64,000 nucleotides of DNA from Trogon surrucura (GCA_020746105.1 CM036617.1:139279845-139343844), one strand, 5' to 3'; positions 35,618 through 47,525 are shown, counted from the stretch's first letter. Notes: a model not told the origin generated them from the sequence alone. Numbers and translations are program-made.

Positions 35618-38600
35618 GTACTGTTTCTTTTACTATATTGCTTAACCCTCACCTCAGGTTGTTTTAACCTGTATTGTTAATGCTTAGCCCTGTAAATTGC
35701 CGAAGTCTCTGGTCCTGGTCCCTTGCTTTCTACGGATGGGGACAAGCTCTGCTTTTGGCATTTGGGCTCCACACAACTAAACCCGAACTGTAACATAAGC
35801 ACAGTGCCTGGATGGCTGGGACCATACAGGACCAAGCTTCAAATGCCTGCATCACCCAAGAGCTGTCACTGCTGTGTGTAAAGTGGAGCACAGATTTCAA
35901 AACTGAGTTTCTTCTTGCATGACATCTCTCCTAATTTTGGACCAGAAGTACCCAGTTGCCACCTTATTGTAATGATAGCGTAATAGCAATGAGTGTCCAA
36001 CTGGAACAATGGGCCGTGACTGAAAGCAGGCCCACGCCAGCATTTGCTGTAACTGAAGAGACATGTTTGGATATGTGTAAGTTTGCTGCCCCGATCCCAT
36101 GATAACAAGTTTTAGGATTGCTGTGCTGATTTGCAACAGTTTTCTGTCTTGTCTTCTACCTCCAGTGGCAGCTGGTGTAGCTGCGATGCAGCCTGATGAG
36201 GATAGCATAGGGCAGAGGAGAAGGGCTACAAGTCAGCAAGAATTCAGGAGAAAAACCGTCAGGTTGTTGTATGGTACACTGTCTGCTTGAGGTAACTTTA
36301 AAGGATGAATCCTATTTCACAGCAAAGTGCTTTATTTCCAAGTAATTTTGAAAATCTCCCCTGTGCCTTCAATCACGATGTTTCTCTAATGGCACAGCCC
36401 AGGGGAAGGCTAGCATACTGAAATTTCCAGGAAGAAAAGTGGCATGTATCTTTTGAGACCAGCACTTCTTGCATTATGGAGATACAAAAGTTGTTATAAA
36501 TATCACGAAAACCAGCTTAGGCTATGTGCTGATGTGTGTATTATATGGCATTCATAAATCCATAAATATGTGCGTTTCTGTATTATGTGTTCTTAAACCT
36601 TCATGCACGTTTGATCAAAAAGGTTTTTGTGTCAGCCTTTGACAGTGTTTTTATACAAAAGAGGAAATCTGAAAGGTGGTGCTGCGAAATGGAATTATGT
36701 TGTCTACAGAGACACTGAATTTGTTCTTTCCAGACTGCCAAAAATGAAGAGCTTTCCTCAGTTTATGAAGATTTCTGTGTTCTTCAGTGCTTAATCCATT
36801 CCCCGTCAGAGACTCCTGAAACAATGTTCTTCACTGTCTAATTTCTTTTCTTTGGATGATGAGGAGGTGGAAATTTGGTCCTAAGGGAGGCAGTCTTCTG
36901 CATGCCCATCAGTGCCACTGACTGCCTTCATAATCTAAAGAGTTCGTGGCTCCTCCACAGAAGAGATTGGATGGTGGCGGGGAACAGGGAGGTATCTTCA
37001 AGGGAAGAGTAAGGGAAGGAAACTCGCTTGGGAGAAAGACTATTCCACTGCATTTTCATTCTGAGGCAGCTTTGGGGAGCCAAGGAATGTGAAATGGCTT
37101 GCTGTCATCGCTGTAAATACCAAACTGCATGTAAAATAGAAGATGGCTACATTTGGGAGCCAGTAGCAAACTTCTTGACGTATTCCTTTTCTCCTTTCCC
37201 TGTTTATTAATTTTCGGACACAACGCTCTGCTCTGCAGCCAAGTGGGGCCCGAGCAGCTGGACTGGAAGCCGAGTGGTGTGAGCTGCAGGCTCTGGATGT
37301 GGCTTTTCAGAGCTGAGATAGCAAATGGGGGAATCTCATAGGGATCTGTACTCGGCAGTACTTTCTGCTTTTCCTACTTCCATCTGGGTGTACCCTTATG
37401 TTTGGAGTACCGCTCTATGCCTCACACATCTAAAGCATTGCCAGATCTTAACCTGCAAGCATTAGCTGAGGAGCACAGCCTTCTGCTCTAGAAAATTCTT
37501 TCTACTTCTTAGCTGAGCAAGTATATTATGAACACTGACAGCTTCTCAGTTCGGACAAGTGCCAGTGCCTGGCATTTTTGTTTCTTGTGCGGTTTCAAGC
37601 GTCTCAGAGATACATAGATTTTTTTTTTTTAAACTGCTCTTTACGTTTTTCTTCATGCTGGCTAACTTAGAGATCTGCTATGAATTTTCTCCTCTGTTTA
37701 CAGCATCTGAAAAGGAAGCTAACCACATAACAAACTCCAGACACTTACCTGTAGCAAAAATAGCCATACGAGCAATACCCATCCCTCTTTCGAGAGGTTC
37801 ATATTAACAGCCATCTGGGGATACTGCTTTGTAGTTCTGCTTCAGCAGGTCATCTTCGCTTTCTAGCGGTGTATGTGGATAAAACACATACCTGGGGAGT
37901 GCTGAAGAGCTCCTTTGGTTTCTTGTGTAGGAGCACAGTGCTCAAGGAAGGGGTTGCAGGGCCAAGGGATGGGGAACGTGGTTCCTTTCGAGCTGTTGCC
38001 AGCCCTTGGCTTCCTGAGCAGCTTCCCTTTGCATAGGCAGGAAGGATATGGGAACGGGCAATGGGAAAACTACTACATAAGAAAGCAAAATAAACAAAAT
38101 AGCTCCCCCCCCTCCCAAAAAAAAAAAAAGATGTTTGGAGACAGATTGGTGCAAAGTTGCAGAAGGAAAAAGAAAACAGAAGTAGGAGAGGAAAGGGAGG
38201 AGTGCTTGTGACATGAGTGACTATGAGAAACAACCAACAGAATGAGTGAAGCCTCTTACAAATTTTTGTCTGACAGTTCTATTTGTGTGAATTCTGTGAT
38301 GCCTGATGAAGGCAGGGGTTGGGAAGCGTACTCTGCAGCCTTTTCCCTCGTGGAGCTGGGAATAGGATCTGCCTCTCCACCTGTATAACTATTTCTGCTA
38401 AATCCATAGGAATATAACTTGTGAGTTGTCTATCTCACTTGAAAATTAGGGAGAGCTAACATACTTAATTTCCCTTTAAAAAAACAACCAAAAATGCTCA
38501 AAGGAAGTGGAGGTTGAAAGCAAACCAAGATGTGAGATAAGGGACTAAAGAGGAAGGTGAAACACAATATGGCACCGAGTGCTATACTGTCTCAACAACA

Positions 38601-38637
38601 AGAATAAAATTCCCAGCTGCTTTGTTTTCCTCCACAG
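35618..38637 (+). other. PARVG intron
   Basis: A 3.0 kb intron with no CR1 copy. A minus-strand open frame of about 127 codons near 38.0 kb is low-complexity (it includes a poly-A-derived Phe run) and is not considered a gene. Confidence 0.85.
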
Positions 38638-38740
38638 TTATTGACTGATTGGATTAACACAACTCTGAAAGAGGAACACATAGTAGTTAAAAGTCTGGAA
38701 GAAGATCTGTATGATGGGCTGGTTCTTCATCATCTTTTGG
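38638..38740 (+). CDS. PARVG: PARVG coding exon: CH1 N-terminal part
   Basis: The exon is 103 bp: acceptor TCCACAG, donor GTAAGC at 38,741. It encodes LLTDWINTTLKEEHIVVKSL and EEDLYDGLVLHHLL plus one base of Glu. DWIN and DGLVL are the standard parvin CH1 entry motifs. The corresponding PARVB exon lies upstream of this window. Confidence 0.97.
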
Positions 38741-39770
38741 GTAAGCTGCTGCTTTGAGCTTATCTTGCGAACAAATCACATGGAGGGCTTCCAGGTTAGA
38801 GAATAAACTTGACGAATTGAGGTAGCAGTGATCTGCTGGAGTCTTGGTTCTTGCTGACTGAGAAAGCTCTGCGCTGTGAACCATCTGTGAAAGCTGCGAT
38901 TCTGAGCCTGATGATCCATTATTGGTTTTGCGTAATTATTTTTCTTCTAAGAAAGTCTTTTCACTTACTAGTTCATATAATTAAAAGGTTAACTTTGAAG
39001 TGCGAAATTAGGGTGCCTCTGAAGGGAAGGGGGGCTTCATCAGCCAAGAGCACAAAGGTTACCTGTGATGCTACCAGAAGCATTTGATGGAATCAGCACT
39101 ATAATTTATGTTTGCCTTCTTTTAAAATAAATAAATAAAATCTTCTAGATCTAAAGCACTGGGCTGGAACTGGACTGATGAAAATTCAAGAGGCTTTGTA
39201 CACTAAGAGCTGCTTCTATAAAGATGTGACCTCTTGGAACAGCCTGTTAGTCTGTTTCTCCATCTCTCCTGCCCCTGTCTTTCTCCTCTCACTTTCTTTG
39301 AAGATGTCTTTCAAATCATATCTCGTTTTCGCCAAGGCTGAGGGCAGCAGTATGAACATGATTGGCTTATTTTCATAGTTTACTTGCCTGAGCAATGACT
39401 TGGGATTTCTTCTGTATCAGTGAGTTGTTATTGCCTTTGTATGCTTTCTATAGGAAAGATTCACTCACTGGATTCCTGTAGCTTCCGTTAGCAAAATGAG
39501 GAATATGAAGTGCTAGGGTTGGTGGGTGATGCTTCAGTCCTCTCCCTTTTGTACAGCTTCACTGATTTTACTGCGGCTTTCAGAGAGCACGGGAGTTTAA
39601 CAAGGCATAAAGCTGTGGGATGTGGGTCTGTGGAAGCTATTAGGTGGTAGGAACATATAAAAGAAGGCTTTTTGTGCTTTGTTCTCATTTTATGTTTCTG
39701 CTTTATTTTTTTTTTTCCCATGGTGGTGTTAAAATACATCCTTCACCTTCAAATGGACCTTCTGTCAAAG
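38741..39770 (+). other. PARVG intron
   Basis: A 1.0 kb intron without recognised repeats. The acceptor is TCAAAG, not preceded by a strong pyrimidine run in its last 30 bases; a T tract lies about 55 bases upstream. Confidence 0.85.
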
Positions 39771-39911
39771 AAAACCTAGGATCTGTCAAGCTGGATGTTG
39801 ACAAGATTGCATTAACAGAAAATAAACAGCGACAGAAACTCTCTGTGATTCTGGAAGCTGTGGCTGAGTGTTTGCAACTGGAAGAAAGTCAGCTGAAATG
39901 GAGTGTGGAAT
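39771..39911 (+). CDS. PARVG: PARVG coding exon: CH1 middle
   Basis: The exon is 141 bp with donor GTAGGT at 39,912. Two bases complete Glu, then NLGSVKLDVDKIALTENKQR, QKLSVILEAVAECLQLEE and SQLKWSVE follow, leaving T of a Ser codon. The acceptor is a weaker TCAAAG, but frame, phase and length all match the PARVB 141 bp exon. Confidence 0.94.
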
Positions 39912-40342
39912 GTAGGTGCATAAGTGAAATTGGCGAAATCTGTCCACTACGGGGCTTTCTCTGCTATAAAGCTGCTATGAGGCAAAGGGGTGCCAGGGCA
40001 GTAATTAAACAACCTGTTTTCAATTACATTGAATAGAAGTGGGACAGGACTATCTGACTCTAACTGGGTCATGTGAGCTTCATCCTCTTAAGTCTGTGGC
40101 TTGTGGACTACATGACAGCTCTCAGCATCAATGTGTATGCTTCACAAAAAGGACTTTTAAGGTGTGGTATTGCTAAACTGTGATATTATATAAACCCAGG
40201 TCTGGTGTCCCACCTGTGTTATGGCCCTCCATGAGTTTGGGATCCTCTGCAGAGGGACAATCTATCATATTAGAGCAAAGTTTACTTGTTTTGCACAGTT
40301 AACATCGCTTGGTTGTTTTTTTTTTTTCTTTACATGGAATAG
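39912..40342 (+). other. PARVG intron
   Basis: A 0.43 kb intron with nothing recognisable beyond a T tract near 40,315-40,330. Confidence 0.85.
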
Positions 40343-40458
40343 CAATCTTGAGAAAGGACTTACTGAGCACACTGCATCTTCTGGTTGCAATAGCAAAGCG
40401 CTTTGAACCCAACCTGGCCATGCCTCCAAATGTTCAAGTAGAAACAATCACCATTGAG
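40343..40458 (+). CDS. PARVG: PARVG coding exon: CH1 C-terminal part
   Basis: The exon is 116 bp: acceptor GAATAG, donor GTAATT at 40,459. After the split Ser it encodes ILRKDLLSTLHLLVAIAKRF and EPNLAMPPNVQVETITIE. This matches the PARVB exon at 3421-3536 in length, phase and pattern. Confidence 0.97.
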
Positions 40459-40554
40459 GTAATTATAATTTTGATATTTGGTACAGTAGATCCTAGCTCC
40501 AAAACACTCACTTAGGGAGATTTTTGGGCCCAAAACACTGATTTAGGGAGATTT

Positions 40555-40672
40555 TGGTCATGGGGTTCTGAGCAACCTGATCTAGTTAAAGATGTCCCTG
40601 CTTAGTGAAGAGGGGTTAGACTAGATGACCTTTAAAAGTCCCTTACAAACCCAGATATTCTAGGATTCTAGA
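40555..40672 (+). mobile_element. CR1 LINE 3' fragment
   Basis: The segment GGTTCTGAGCAACCTGATCT, then GGGTTAGACTAGATGACC and TATTCTAGGATTCTAG, is a CR1 3' UTR. The same subfamily in reverse orientation begins about 1 kb downstream. Confidence 0.85.
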
Positions 40673-41663
40673 GACCTTTCACAAGACTAATTTGCTTAGA
40701 ATTAGGGAAGAATGTGTGTGCAGCTGTGAAAGAGATTCCTGTATTTTCTGAGAAATCTGCCTTTTAATTTCTGAATTTACTGGACTATGCTGTAATTTTA
40801 TTCTCAGTTCAGATGCTGTATCTTTAAAAGGGTAGAAAATCTATGCTGTTTTTATTCCTTGATCAAAAAAAGAAATGGTCTAAACAGGAAACAGCTCTTG
40901 ATCCCTGTGAAGAAGAAAAATGAGAAATTCTGCTGTTACTAAGTGTTTTAAAATAGAAACCTGCACTCATAAATCTTGACACTGGTTTAATACTGAGGGG
41001 TTTTTTTATTTCTTTAGGAGATTTTACTCCCCTTCCATTGGGGCCACATTTTTGTGTTCTTTCTCTACAAATTGAAATCTACATGCTTTCTTCCTCTCTT
41101 TTGTTTCACAACGTCAACTCTGGGCCTTTAGAATACCAAATATCCCACAATTTGGGATATAATTGCAAAAAACAACACTGCTCTGTTACAGTTTCAGCAG
41201 AGAGTTTTCAGTTCAGCAGTGCTGGGGGCCGAGCGCATGATCTGTATGGCACAACCCAGCGTTCTTCCCTCTTTAAAGGATCGTAACTGGAATGGAAACA
41301 AAGCATGCCCTTGAGCTACATGTGTTACTTTAGGGGTTTTAAAAGTCTCCTGGAGGCACAGCTTCTTCTGGGGCTTGGTTCTGCAAAGGTAGCCATCGTG
41401 GCCCCGTCCCAGCTGAGGAGTGGTCTCTCTGGTATCTAACAGGAGTCCAAATTGGGCATTGCTGTGCATGCTCGTGTTGTGTGGGTCTGACCACTGACAA
41501 GCCAGGCTCTGAGGAAAACAGCCCTCCAACTAGTGCCTTGGGTGGGGGGCTGTGAGTGCCTCAGCTGTGCAGAAATTGGGAGGGATTATCTGTGAAACTG
41601 CAGTGTCAGAAAAGGCTGTTAACCCTGAGAGAGAGAGAGGAGGGCCAATGGATATAATGGAGT

Positions 41664-42320
41664 TCATAGAATCATAGAATGCATTGGGTCGAAAGGGACC
41701 TTTAAAAGTCATCTAGTCCAACCCTCTGCAGTGAGCAGGGACGTCTTTAGATCAGGTTCCTCAGAGCCTTGTCAAACCTGACCCTAAATGTCTCCAGGCA
41801 TGGGGCCTCCACCACCTCTCTGGGCAGCTTGTCCCAGTGTTTCACGACTCTTAGTAAGGAAATTCTTCCTAATGTCTAGTCTAAATCTACCCTGCTCCAG
41901 TTTAAAACCGTTGCCCCTCATCATATTGCTAGTTGCCCCTCCCGTGGTAGTCACTCCCCAGCTTTCCTGTAGGCCCCCTTCAGGAACTGGAAGTCTGCTC
42001 TGAGGTCTCCGTGGAGCCTTCTCTTCTCCAGATTTAACAGCCCCAACTCTCTCAGCCTGTCCTTGTAGGAGAGGTGCTCCAGCCCTCTGAACACCTTTGT
42101 TGCCCTGCTCTGGACCCGCTCCAACAAGTCCACGTCCTTCTTGTGTTGAGGGCTCCAGAGCTAGATGCAGTATTCCAGGTGAGGTCTTGCCCGGGGCCGA
42201 GCAGAGTGTCAGAATCACCTCTCTCCATCTGCTGGCCACACTTCTTTTGATGCCACCCAGGATGTTATTGGTGTTCTGGGCTGCGAGTGTGCATTGTTGT
42301 CTTGTGTTGAGTTGTGGTAG
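41664..42320 (-). mobile_element. CR1 LINE, 5'-truncated
   Basis: The minus strand contains the CR1 ORF2 C-terminal part in two or more frames: [40 protein letters not shown] and FRLDIRKNFL. The 3' UTR follows with the terminal ATTCTATGATTCTATGAAC near 41,664. The ORF has decayed by frameshifts. The left (5') limit near 42,320 is approximate. Confidence 0.9.
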
Positions 42321-43133
42321 TGAGCTGGTTCCCCATAGGAGAAACCAATGCTCCTGATGAGAGCGGTAATCATTAAGTCAAAAGTGAGGAAAGCCAATGA
42401 GGGCTCAGCTCAGAAGAGGGGTTGAGGGCAGGAAGGGGGAAACGTTGAGGAAGCCCCAAGGGGACCAGAGGTGACCTGGCCTTTCTGTGACCCATGACGG
42501 TGGAAAGGACCTGCCTTTGCCCCAGTGGGGCTGGGTGTGCTCTTCAGACTGTCAGTTGGGTCGAAGAGTTGTTTTTTCAATGTTTTGTTGAGTACTAAGG
42601 TTTATGTAGAGGAACAAAGATACAAGGATATAAGCAGAGATCCCAGATGGCTTAAGAGATAGTGAGGATTGCCAACCTAAATGTAAGCAACCCACCAAAC
42701 CGAAGTCCTCTGGGAGGGGGGGATTCATCGGTGGGTGGCAGGCCATGGCTTGGGGTCATTATAAGGCACAGATGACCCCCTCCAGTGTTGTAAAACTGAA
42801 GAGTCCTTTAATGCTGTGAGTTGTGCAAGGACCAAAGTAGCTTGCATTCAACAAGTCCCCAGGTCAACATGCCAGCCTCTGAATTTCGTCAGCTGAGGGG
42901 TACGACATGCTGCTCCTTTGGCTTCTTCTGAGGTAACTTCTGGTTGAAGAGTGAAGAGAGAATAAACGAGCAGCAAACTCTCAAAGTGCCTATTCTAATT
43001 GTACTGGGATTCTTGGATAAGTGCCCTCTGGTAATCGTTTAAGATGCAGCAAACAGGTCATGAAAGCCTCATTAATGTTTACAGATTTTTTTGTGTGTTA
43101 CAAAACCAGAAATATTTGTTGTCTTGTTAACAG

Positions 43134-43189
43134 AACACCTCCAGAGGATTAAAGACAGTAAGTGCAACGGAATATATCACAGGAAACAA
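43134..43189 (+). CDS. PARVG: PARVG coding exon: inter-CH linker, first part
   Basis: The exon is 56 bp: acceptor TTAACAG, donor GTAAGA at 43,190. It encodes NTSRGLKTVSATEYITGN plus two bases of Lys. It starts in phase 0, as does its 59 bp PARVB counterpart, and is one codon shorter. Confidence 0.9.
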
Positions 43190-44164
43190 GTAAGAAGGGA
43201 TATGTCTGTTTTTTACACTGTCAGTTAGAAAGGAAATACTGTGGGTGTTTTCCCCCTTGGAAAAATAGCTGGGATCATGGTGATGACAAAAAGCATAAAC
43301 TCAGGCATGCATACGGATACAAACTTTTTCTCTGATTTCTTTCCTTTTTTTTTTTTCCCTCTTCAGATTTGGTAATATGATGGTAGTCTTTATTCTTCGT
43401 ATAAACTCTAAAATAACGTATATGACTATTTCTGAGGCTTAGTGTTTGTCATTGTCATGGAATATAATAACAAGTATGATAAAAATTCAGTACTGTAAGT
43501 TTATCTGTCTCAGACTAAACTGGAAATTATCTAAAGCCACAGTGTTTTAAATCTACTTTTAATTTATTGCTATTGTGTCATTAAATAAAGTTCTTTTCTT
43601 ATTTTACTATGAAAGAAAGTTTTGAGCTTGCTGAGTTTGTGAGTTTGTCATTATTTAATCATTTAAGTAGTAAGATATTATTTATATACTGGAAAAGTAT
43701 GGACATAATTTGAAGAACTAGAAACAGATTTTCCTACTATTGTCTTTTATGTACTAGAACATCTTCAAACTCTAATATCTGCTTAGTGACATGGATTAGT
43801 GGAGGACTTGGCAGTGCTAGGTTAATGGTTGGACTTGATGATCTTAAAGGTCTTTTTCAACCCAAAAGATTCTGTGAGTCTATGAGCAGCTAATTGGAAA
43901 AACGTATTATGGCTTGTGCTTATAAAATAAATTTCCATTGGTCTCTGGCCCAGTTAAAATCTCATATGCTTCCAAGAGCCTATGTGGATATACAGAGCAC
44001 TTAAAAATATCTATTGGGAAGCTACTGTGACATAAAGTTAATAGCACATCGTACTGTATCTCCTGCTTTACAAGATAGCTGGTGGCACAGATAAGCTTTG
44101 CTTGTGAATAAGATTAGTTCTGCTGAATGCTTTTTCTAATTCTTCCTTTTTATCGCACTTTTAG
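43190..44164 (+). other. PARVG intron with a short CR1 fragment
   Basis: A 1.0 kb AT-rich intron that contains a plus-strand CR1 tail at 43,785-43,885. Confidence 0.88.
43785..43885 (+). mobile_element. CR1 LINE 3' tail fragment
   Basis: TGGAGGACTTGGCAGTGCTA, then GGTTGGACTTGATGATCTTA and AAGATTCTGTGAGTCTATGA. This is the second CR1 tail type, also seen at 7.4 and 33.7 kb. Only the last 100 bp are present. Confidence 0.9.
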
Positions 44165-44187
44165 AGACAATTTAGGAGCGCAGTCAA
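44165..44187 (+). CDS. PARVG: PARVG 23 bp microexon
   Basis: The microexon lies between acceptor TTTTAG (ending 44,164) and donor GTAAGT at 44,188. One base completes Lys, seven codons give DNLGAQS, and a final A is completed by AA of the next exon to Lys. It occupies the same place as the 20 bp PARVB microexon, with one extra codon. The phase fits both neighbours exactly. Confidence 0.88.
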
Positions 44188-46110
44188 GTAAGTACTGGCA
44201 TTGCCAAGTTCCGTGTTTCGTTGTTATGTGCACATGGACATTCGTGGATATCCCCTAGTGTTTTTCCCCTAATGTCTTCTGCTAAAGTCTGTTCCTATCA
44301 ACACAATATCATCTGGAAATGGGGTGGCCACTTTGCCTGTGGACTACAGGCAAGAGATGGGAGGTGAGACAGGGAAGGAGGCAGTAGCTTGATGACCTGA
44401 CAGAGAAGACTTGTCTGGGGGCAAAGTACATCTTGGATTTGCACGTTCACCTCATTCCCTGTGGGAACTATTTATGAACATAATGGCTTGCGAATTGTGC
44501 TTCTTGTTGCCACCAGTTTCAGTATAGTTTCCTTTCTGTAGTTTGCAAATGAGATTTTGAAATCTACTGGTGCTCAATTATGGATGGCAGCTCAGTAAAT
44601 CTAACTAAATAAATCTAACTAATCTAACTCAGTAAATCTAACTCCCCAGAGTTTTTTACCCGTAGGGCTTTTGAGGGCTGTGGAACACCTGAGGTGAAAA
44701 ACGTCCGTGTGCGCAGAGCCTGCAGAAGGTCAGGGCACTGCTCAGACCTCAGTGTGAGCCGCTCTTCTTTGCGGCAAAGGAGCTCATTGCATCCCCAGTG
44801 AATCAAGGCAACCATTTTAATTCTCTGCTGTGCCCTTTATGTTAGCATTTTCATCCTTTGCAGAGGTGCAAACTATATCATTTAATACATGTTTATTGCT
44901 TATTACACTGAGTGGTCTCTAGTGTGGGCTGAAATTGGGAAAAAAAACCCCCACCAACAAACCATCCTGTAATTAGGTGTTTGTTCCGGTAGGCTGATTC
45001 TTCTGGAAAGAGAAATCTGCAATTCACTCTTCAAAATTCTCTCTATTTTTGACATGGCTTGCTTAACAAAGAAAGAAATCCCAAACCGTGGCTCCAGAAG
45101 AGGGCTCTCTAGTTTGCAAGACTGTTGCAGGTTTCAGGCTGTTGCTGAGCAATTTGTTCTATGGATTTACCTATTCCCTGACATCGCTCCTGTGGCAACA
45201 CTGTGACTGGGAGAACGGAGAAACCCTTTCGCAGCGGTGGCTTCTCTGTTGCTGTGTTGAGAGGAATTTTCCTTAAACAAAGCTGCCTTTGCTTTCCTGC
45301 ACCCTAGAAACTGGTCCTCCATTTAGTTATGCTGCTGGAGTGCCATTGATTTTTAAGGGTGTTTGGAATTCTTTGATTGTGGTAGAACCAAAACCATCTT
45401 GTGACTGGGTTACCGTGAGGAGAGGTATCCTGCTCTCACTAAACCTGGGCCAAAAATGGGGTTGAGAGTGGGCATTCACAGGGACTTGGACGAATCTCAT
45501 TTCCTTGGAAATCGTTAAACTCGTACTATCTCTCTGGCACAGCGCTGCCAGCATCGGCTCGATGCCTGCCTTTAATCTGGGTGGCACCATTGGTCGTTTT
45601 TGAGATCGATGAATTTTCGGAGGAAGGGTAGTGTCTCCAAACACGACATCTAGTCTATGTTTTCTTTGAAGGAAGGGGGATGTTTTTCTGCAAATTTGAT
45701 GTAACTGATGTTTCTGTTGGAGGGAGAGCAGTAAAATGTATAGCTCTTCTTATCTGCCTGCAGTATTTTAACTCAGAGGTTCAGGATTAAAAAATCATAA
45801 CTGAAAAGAGATAAACTGTAAGATGTGGAAGTTAGCTGTTGCTCACACTGGTGGCGGCACAAACTTCGAGAACATCTGCAGGTGAAAATTATAGAGCTGA
45901 TTTACATAAATTGTTTTCTCTGATGTGGCCGAAGGGAAGCCTGTCACTCTGTCCTCTGATAAATACAAAGGCAGGATTTTTCCTTCATCTCCCTACAACT
46001 CTTCCTCCTTGGCTTACAATGTGTGAAGACCTTTTTCCTTCTGGAACCAGTTTAAACCTCCGATCTGACAGTTATTCTGAATAATACCCATTAACATTGT
46101 TTTGATACAG
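44188..46110 (+). other. PARVG intron
   Basis: A 1.9 kb intron. It contains a short local duplication (CTCAGTAAATCTAACT repeated within 44,591-44,643). No other element is recognised. Confidence 0.85.
44591..44643. repeat. Short imperfect direct repeat (AATCTAACT)
   Basis: AATCTAACT recurs four times within 53 bp, and the flanking unit CTCAGTAAATCTAACT appears at both ends. It is a small slippage-type repeat inside a PARVG intron. Confidence 0.9.
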
Positions 46111-46172
46111 AAGATGATGCCTTTGATGAATTATTTAGCCGTGCTCCAGATAAACTGGATGCTGTAAAAAAG
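46111..46172 (+). CDS. PARVG: PARVG coding exon: CH2 N-terminal helix
   Basis: The exon is 62 bp: acceptor GATACAG, donor GTAATT at 46,173. After the split Lys it encodes DDAFDELFSRAPDKLDAVKK, the paxillin-contacting N-terminal helix of CH2. Same length and phase as PARVB 12,367-12,428. Confidence 0.96.
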
Positions 46173-46284
46173 GTAATTTACTTTTTTAATAGACATGAAA
46201 TTTGTAAGGTAAAACATAACTCATTACTTCACTGAAAAAAATGTTCTTTTCTTCCACCCTCTCCTCCCCTTCTGTTTTCTTCAG

Positions 46285-46353
46285 GTATTTTTGCAATTTG
46301 TCAACCAACATGTTGGAAAATTAGGATTAGATGTGAAAGACATCGAAACTCAG
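46285..46353 (+). CDS. PARVG: PARVG coding exon: CH2 first core helix
   Basis: The exon is 69 bp: acceptor CTTCAG, donor GTAGTC. It encodes VFLQFVNQHVGKLGLDVKDI then ETQ. It follows the previous exon after an intron of only 112 bp (46,173-46,284). Confidence 0.96.
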
Positions 46354-47525
46354 GTAGTCTGCTCTAAGCTGCATGTTAACCATGTTTTGTCAGCTGTTTG
46401 AGTGTGTTCTTTCATCATTATGATTCCTCCTTTGTGTTGTAGTAATTTGAAATTTGGCAATGTAACAATTATTTCTAGCTTCAGGTTAAGGTATCAGGCT
46501 TCAGTTTCTGAAGTTTCTGAGGCTAATAAGTAATGAAAAAATAGCTTTGTCTTGAATGCTGCTGTTGTAATGCTACAGGGAGCAATTTTCAGAGTCTGCC
46601 CAACTGCTATGAATGCTCTTTCTGTCGGGATGGAAGTAAGGGTGTCCTGACGATTAAGCTGAAAGCCAAGTTGATTGCTGGTGCTTAGTGATTTTCTAAT
46701 GCCGGATTTGCTTCACGGTAGGAAGGCCTGATTTTTGGTACATTTCAAAGTCCTATCCTCTGCATATTGAGCTTCTTTAGAGCCCATGAAATTGCAGAAC
46801 AGGTGCTCATTAGGCATTTTGGGGTCACCTCCCAGGACACCGGTGAAGAAAGGCACAACTGCACCTCTGCTGTCCCTCTCCACTGCCGCTGCCTCCAGGG
46901 AGGGCGGCCAGAGTCTGATGTGAACTTGGGTAGCTGCAGAATTCCTCCCTGGGGAGCAAGCAATCAATGGGACATCAGTTCAGCGAACGTCCCTCGTGGC
47001 TTTTTTTATTCCCTACTTCCACCGACACCCATGCAGAAATCGGCCCACAGCTCTTGCTTTGCTCCAGGCGTTCAAAACCTCACTGCAGAGGCGGTCCTTG
47101 CGATTTATGCTGTGTAGATTAGAAGCAGAGCTTTGCTCCGATGCTCTTCTGGCTTTTCCTGGTGGGCAACAGTGAGAAAGAAAGTTTTGCAAATGTTTTG
47201 TTGTAAATCTCAGGTACTAGGCACAGTTTTCTTTCATTTGTAGTTAGGCGTTTGTTGCTTCTGGCTGTCTGAAGTCTCTTCACATCTGGAATAGTTTGTT
47301 TTAATAGCTGTCCTCTTACAAGGTTGTATTTTTACTAATATGAACTGGAGAGCCTTATGTAACTAAATACAAAGTTCACTGTAGAAGAGGTTGAGCGAGC
47401 TGAGTCATGGGGCTGTCTACTTGCCAGAATACCATTTAAGTTCCTTTATCACTAGAATGGCATTTACCAGAGTAATTTGCTAAAAGACAGCATAATAAAT
47501 AATATTCAGCACTTTCTTTATCTAG
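46354..47525 (+). other. PARVG intron
   Basis: A 1.2 kb intron with no recognised repeat. Confidence 0.85.

Larger units (their letters stand above)
40459..43133 (+). other. PARVG intron with two CR1 copies in opposite orientation
   Basis: A 2.7 kb intron that carries a plus-strand CR1 3' fragment (40,555-40,672) and a minus-strand CR1 copy (41,664-42,320). The remainder holds no recognised element. Confidence 0.9.

Noticed and set aside
36164-36290. Possible extra PARVG exon after CTACCTCCAG
   Set aside because: The acceptor-like site is followed by a frame with no parvin similarity, and the flanking exons already join in phase without it.
37850-38233. 127-codon minus-strand frame in a PARVG intron
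   Set aside because: Rich in Phe and Ser from an A-rich/pyrimidine-rich tract, without domain similarity; treated as low-complexity noise.
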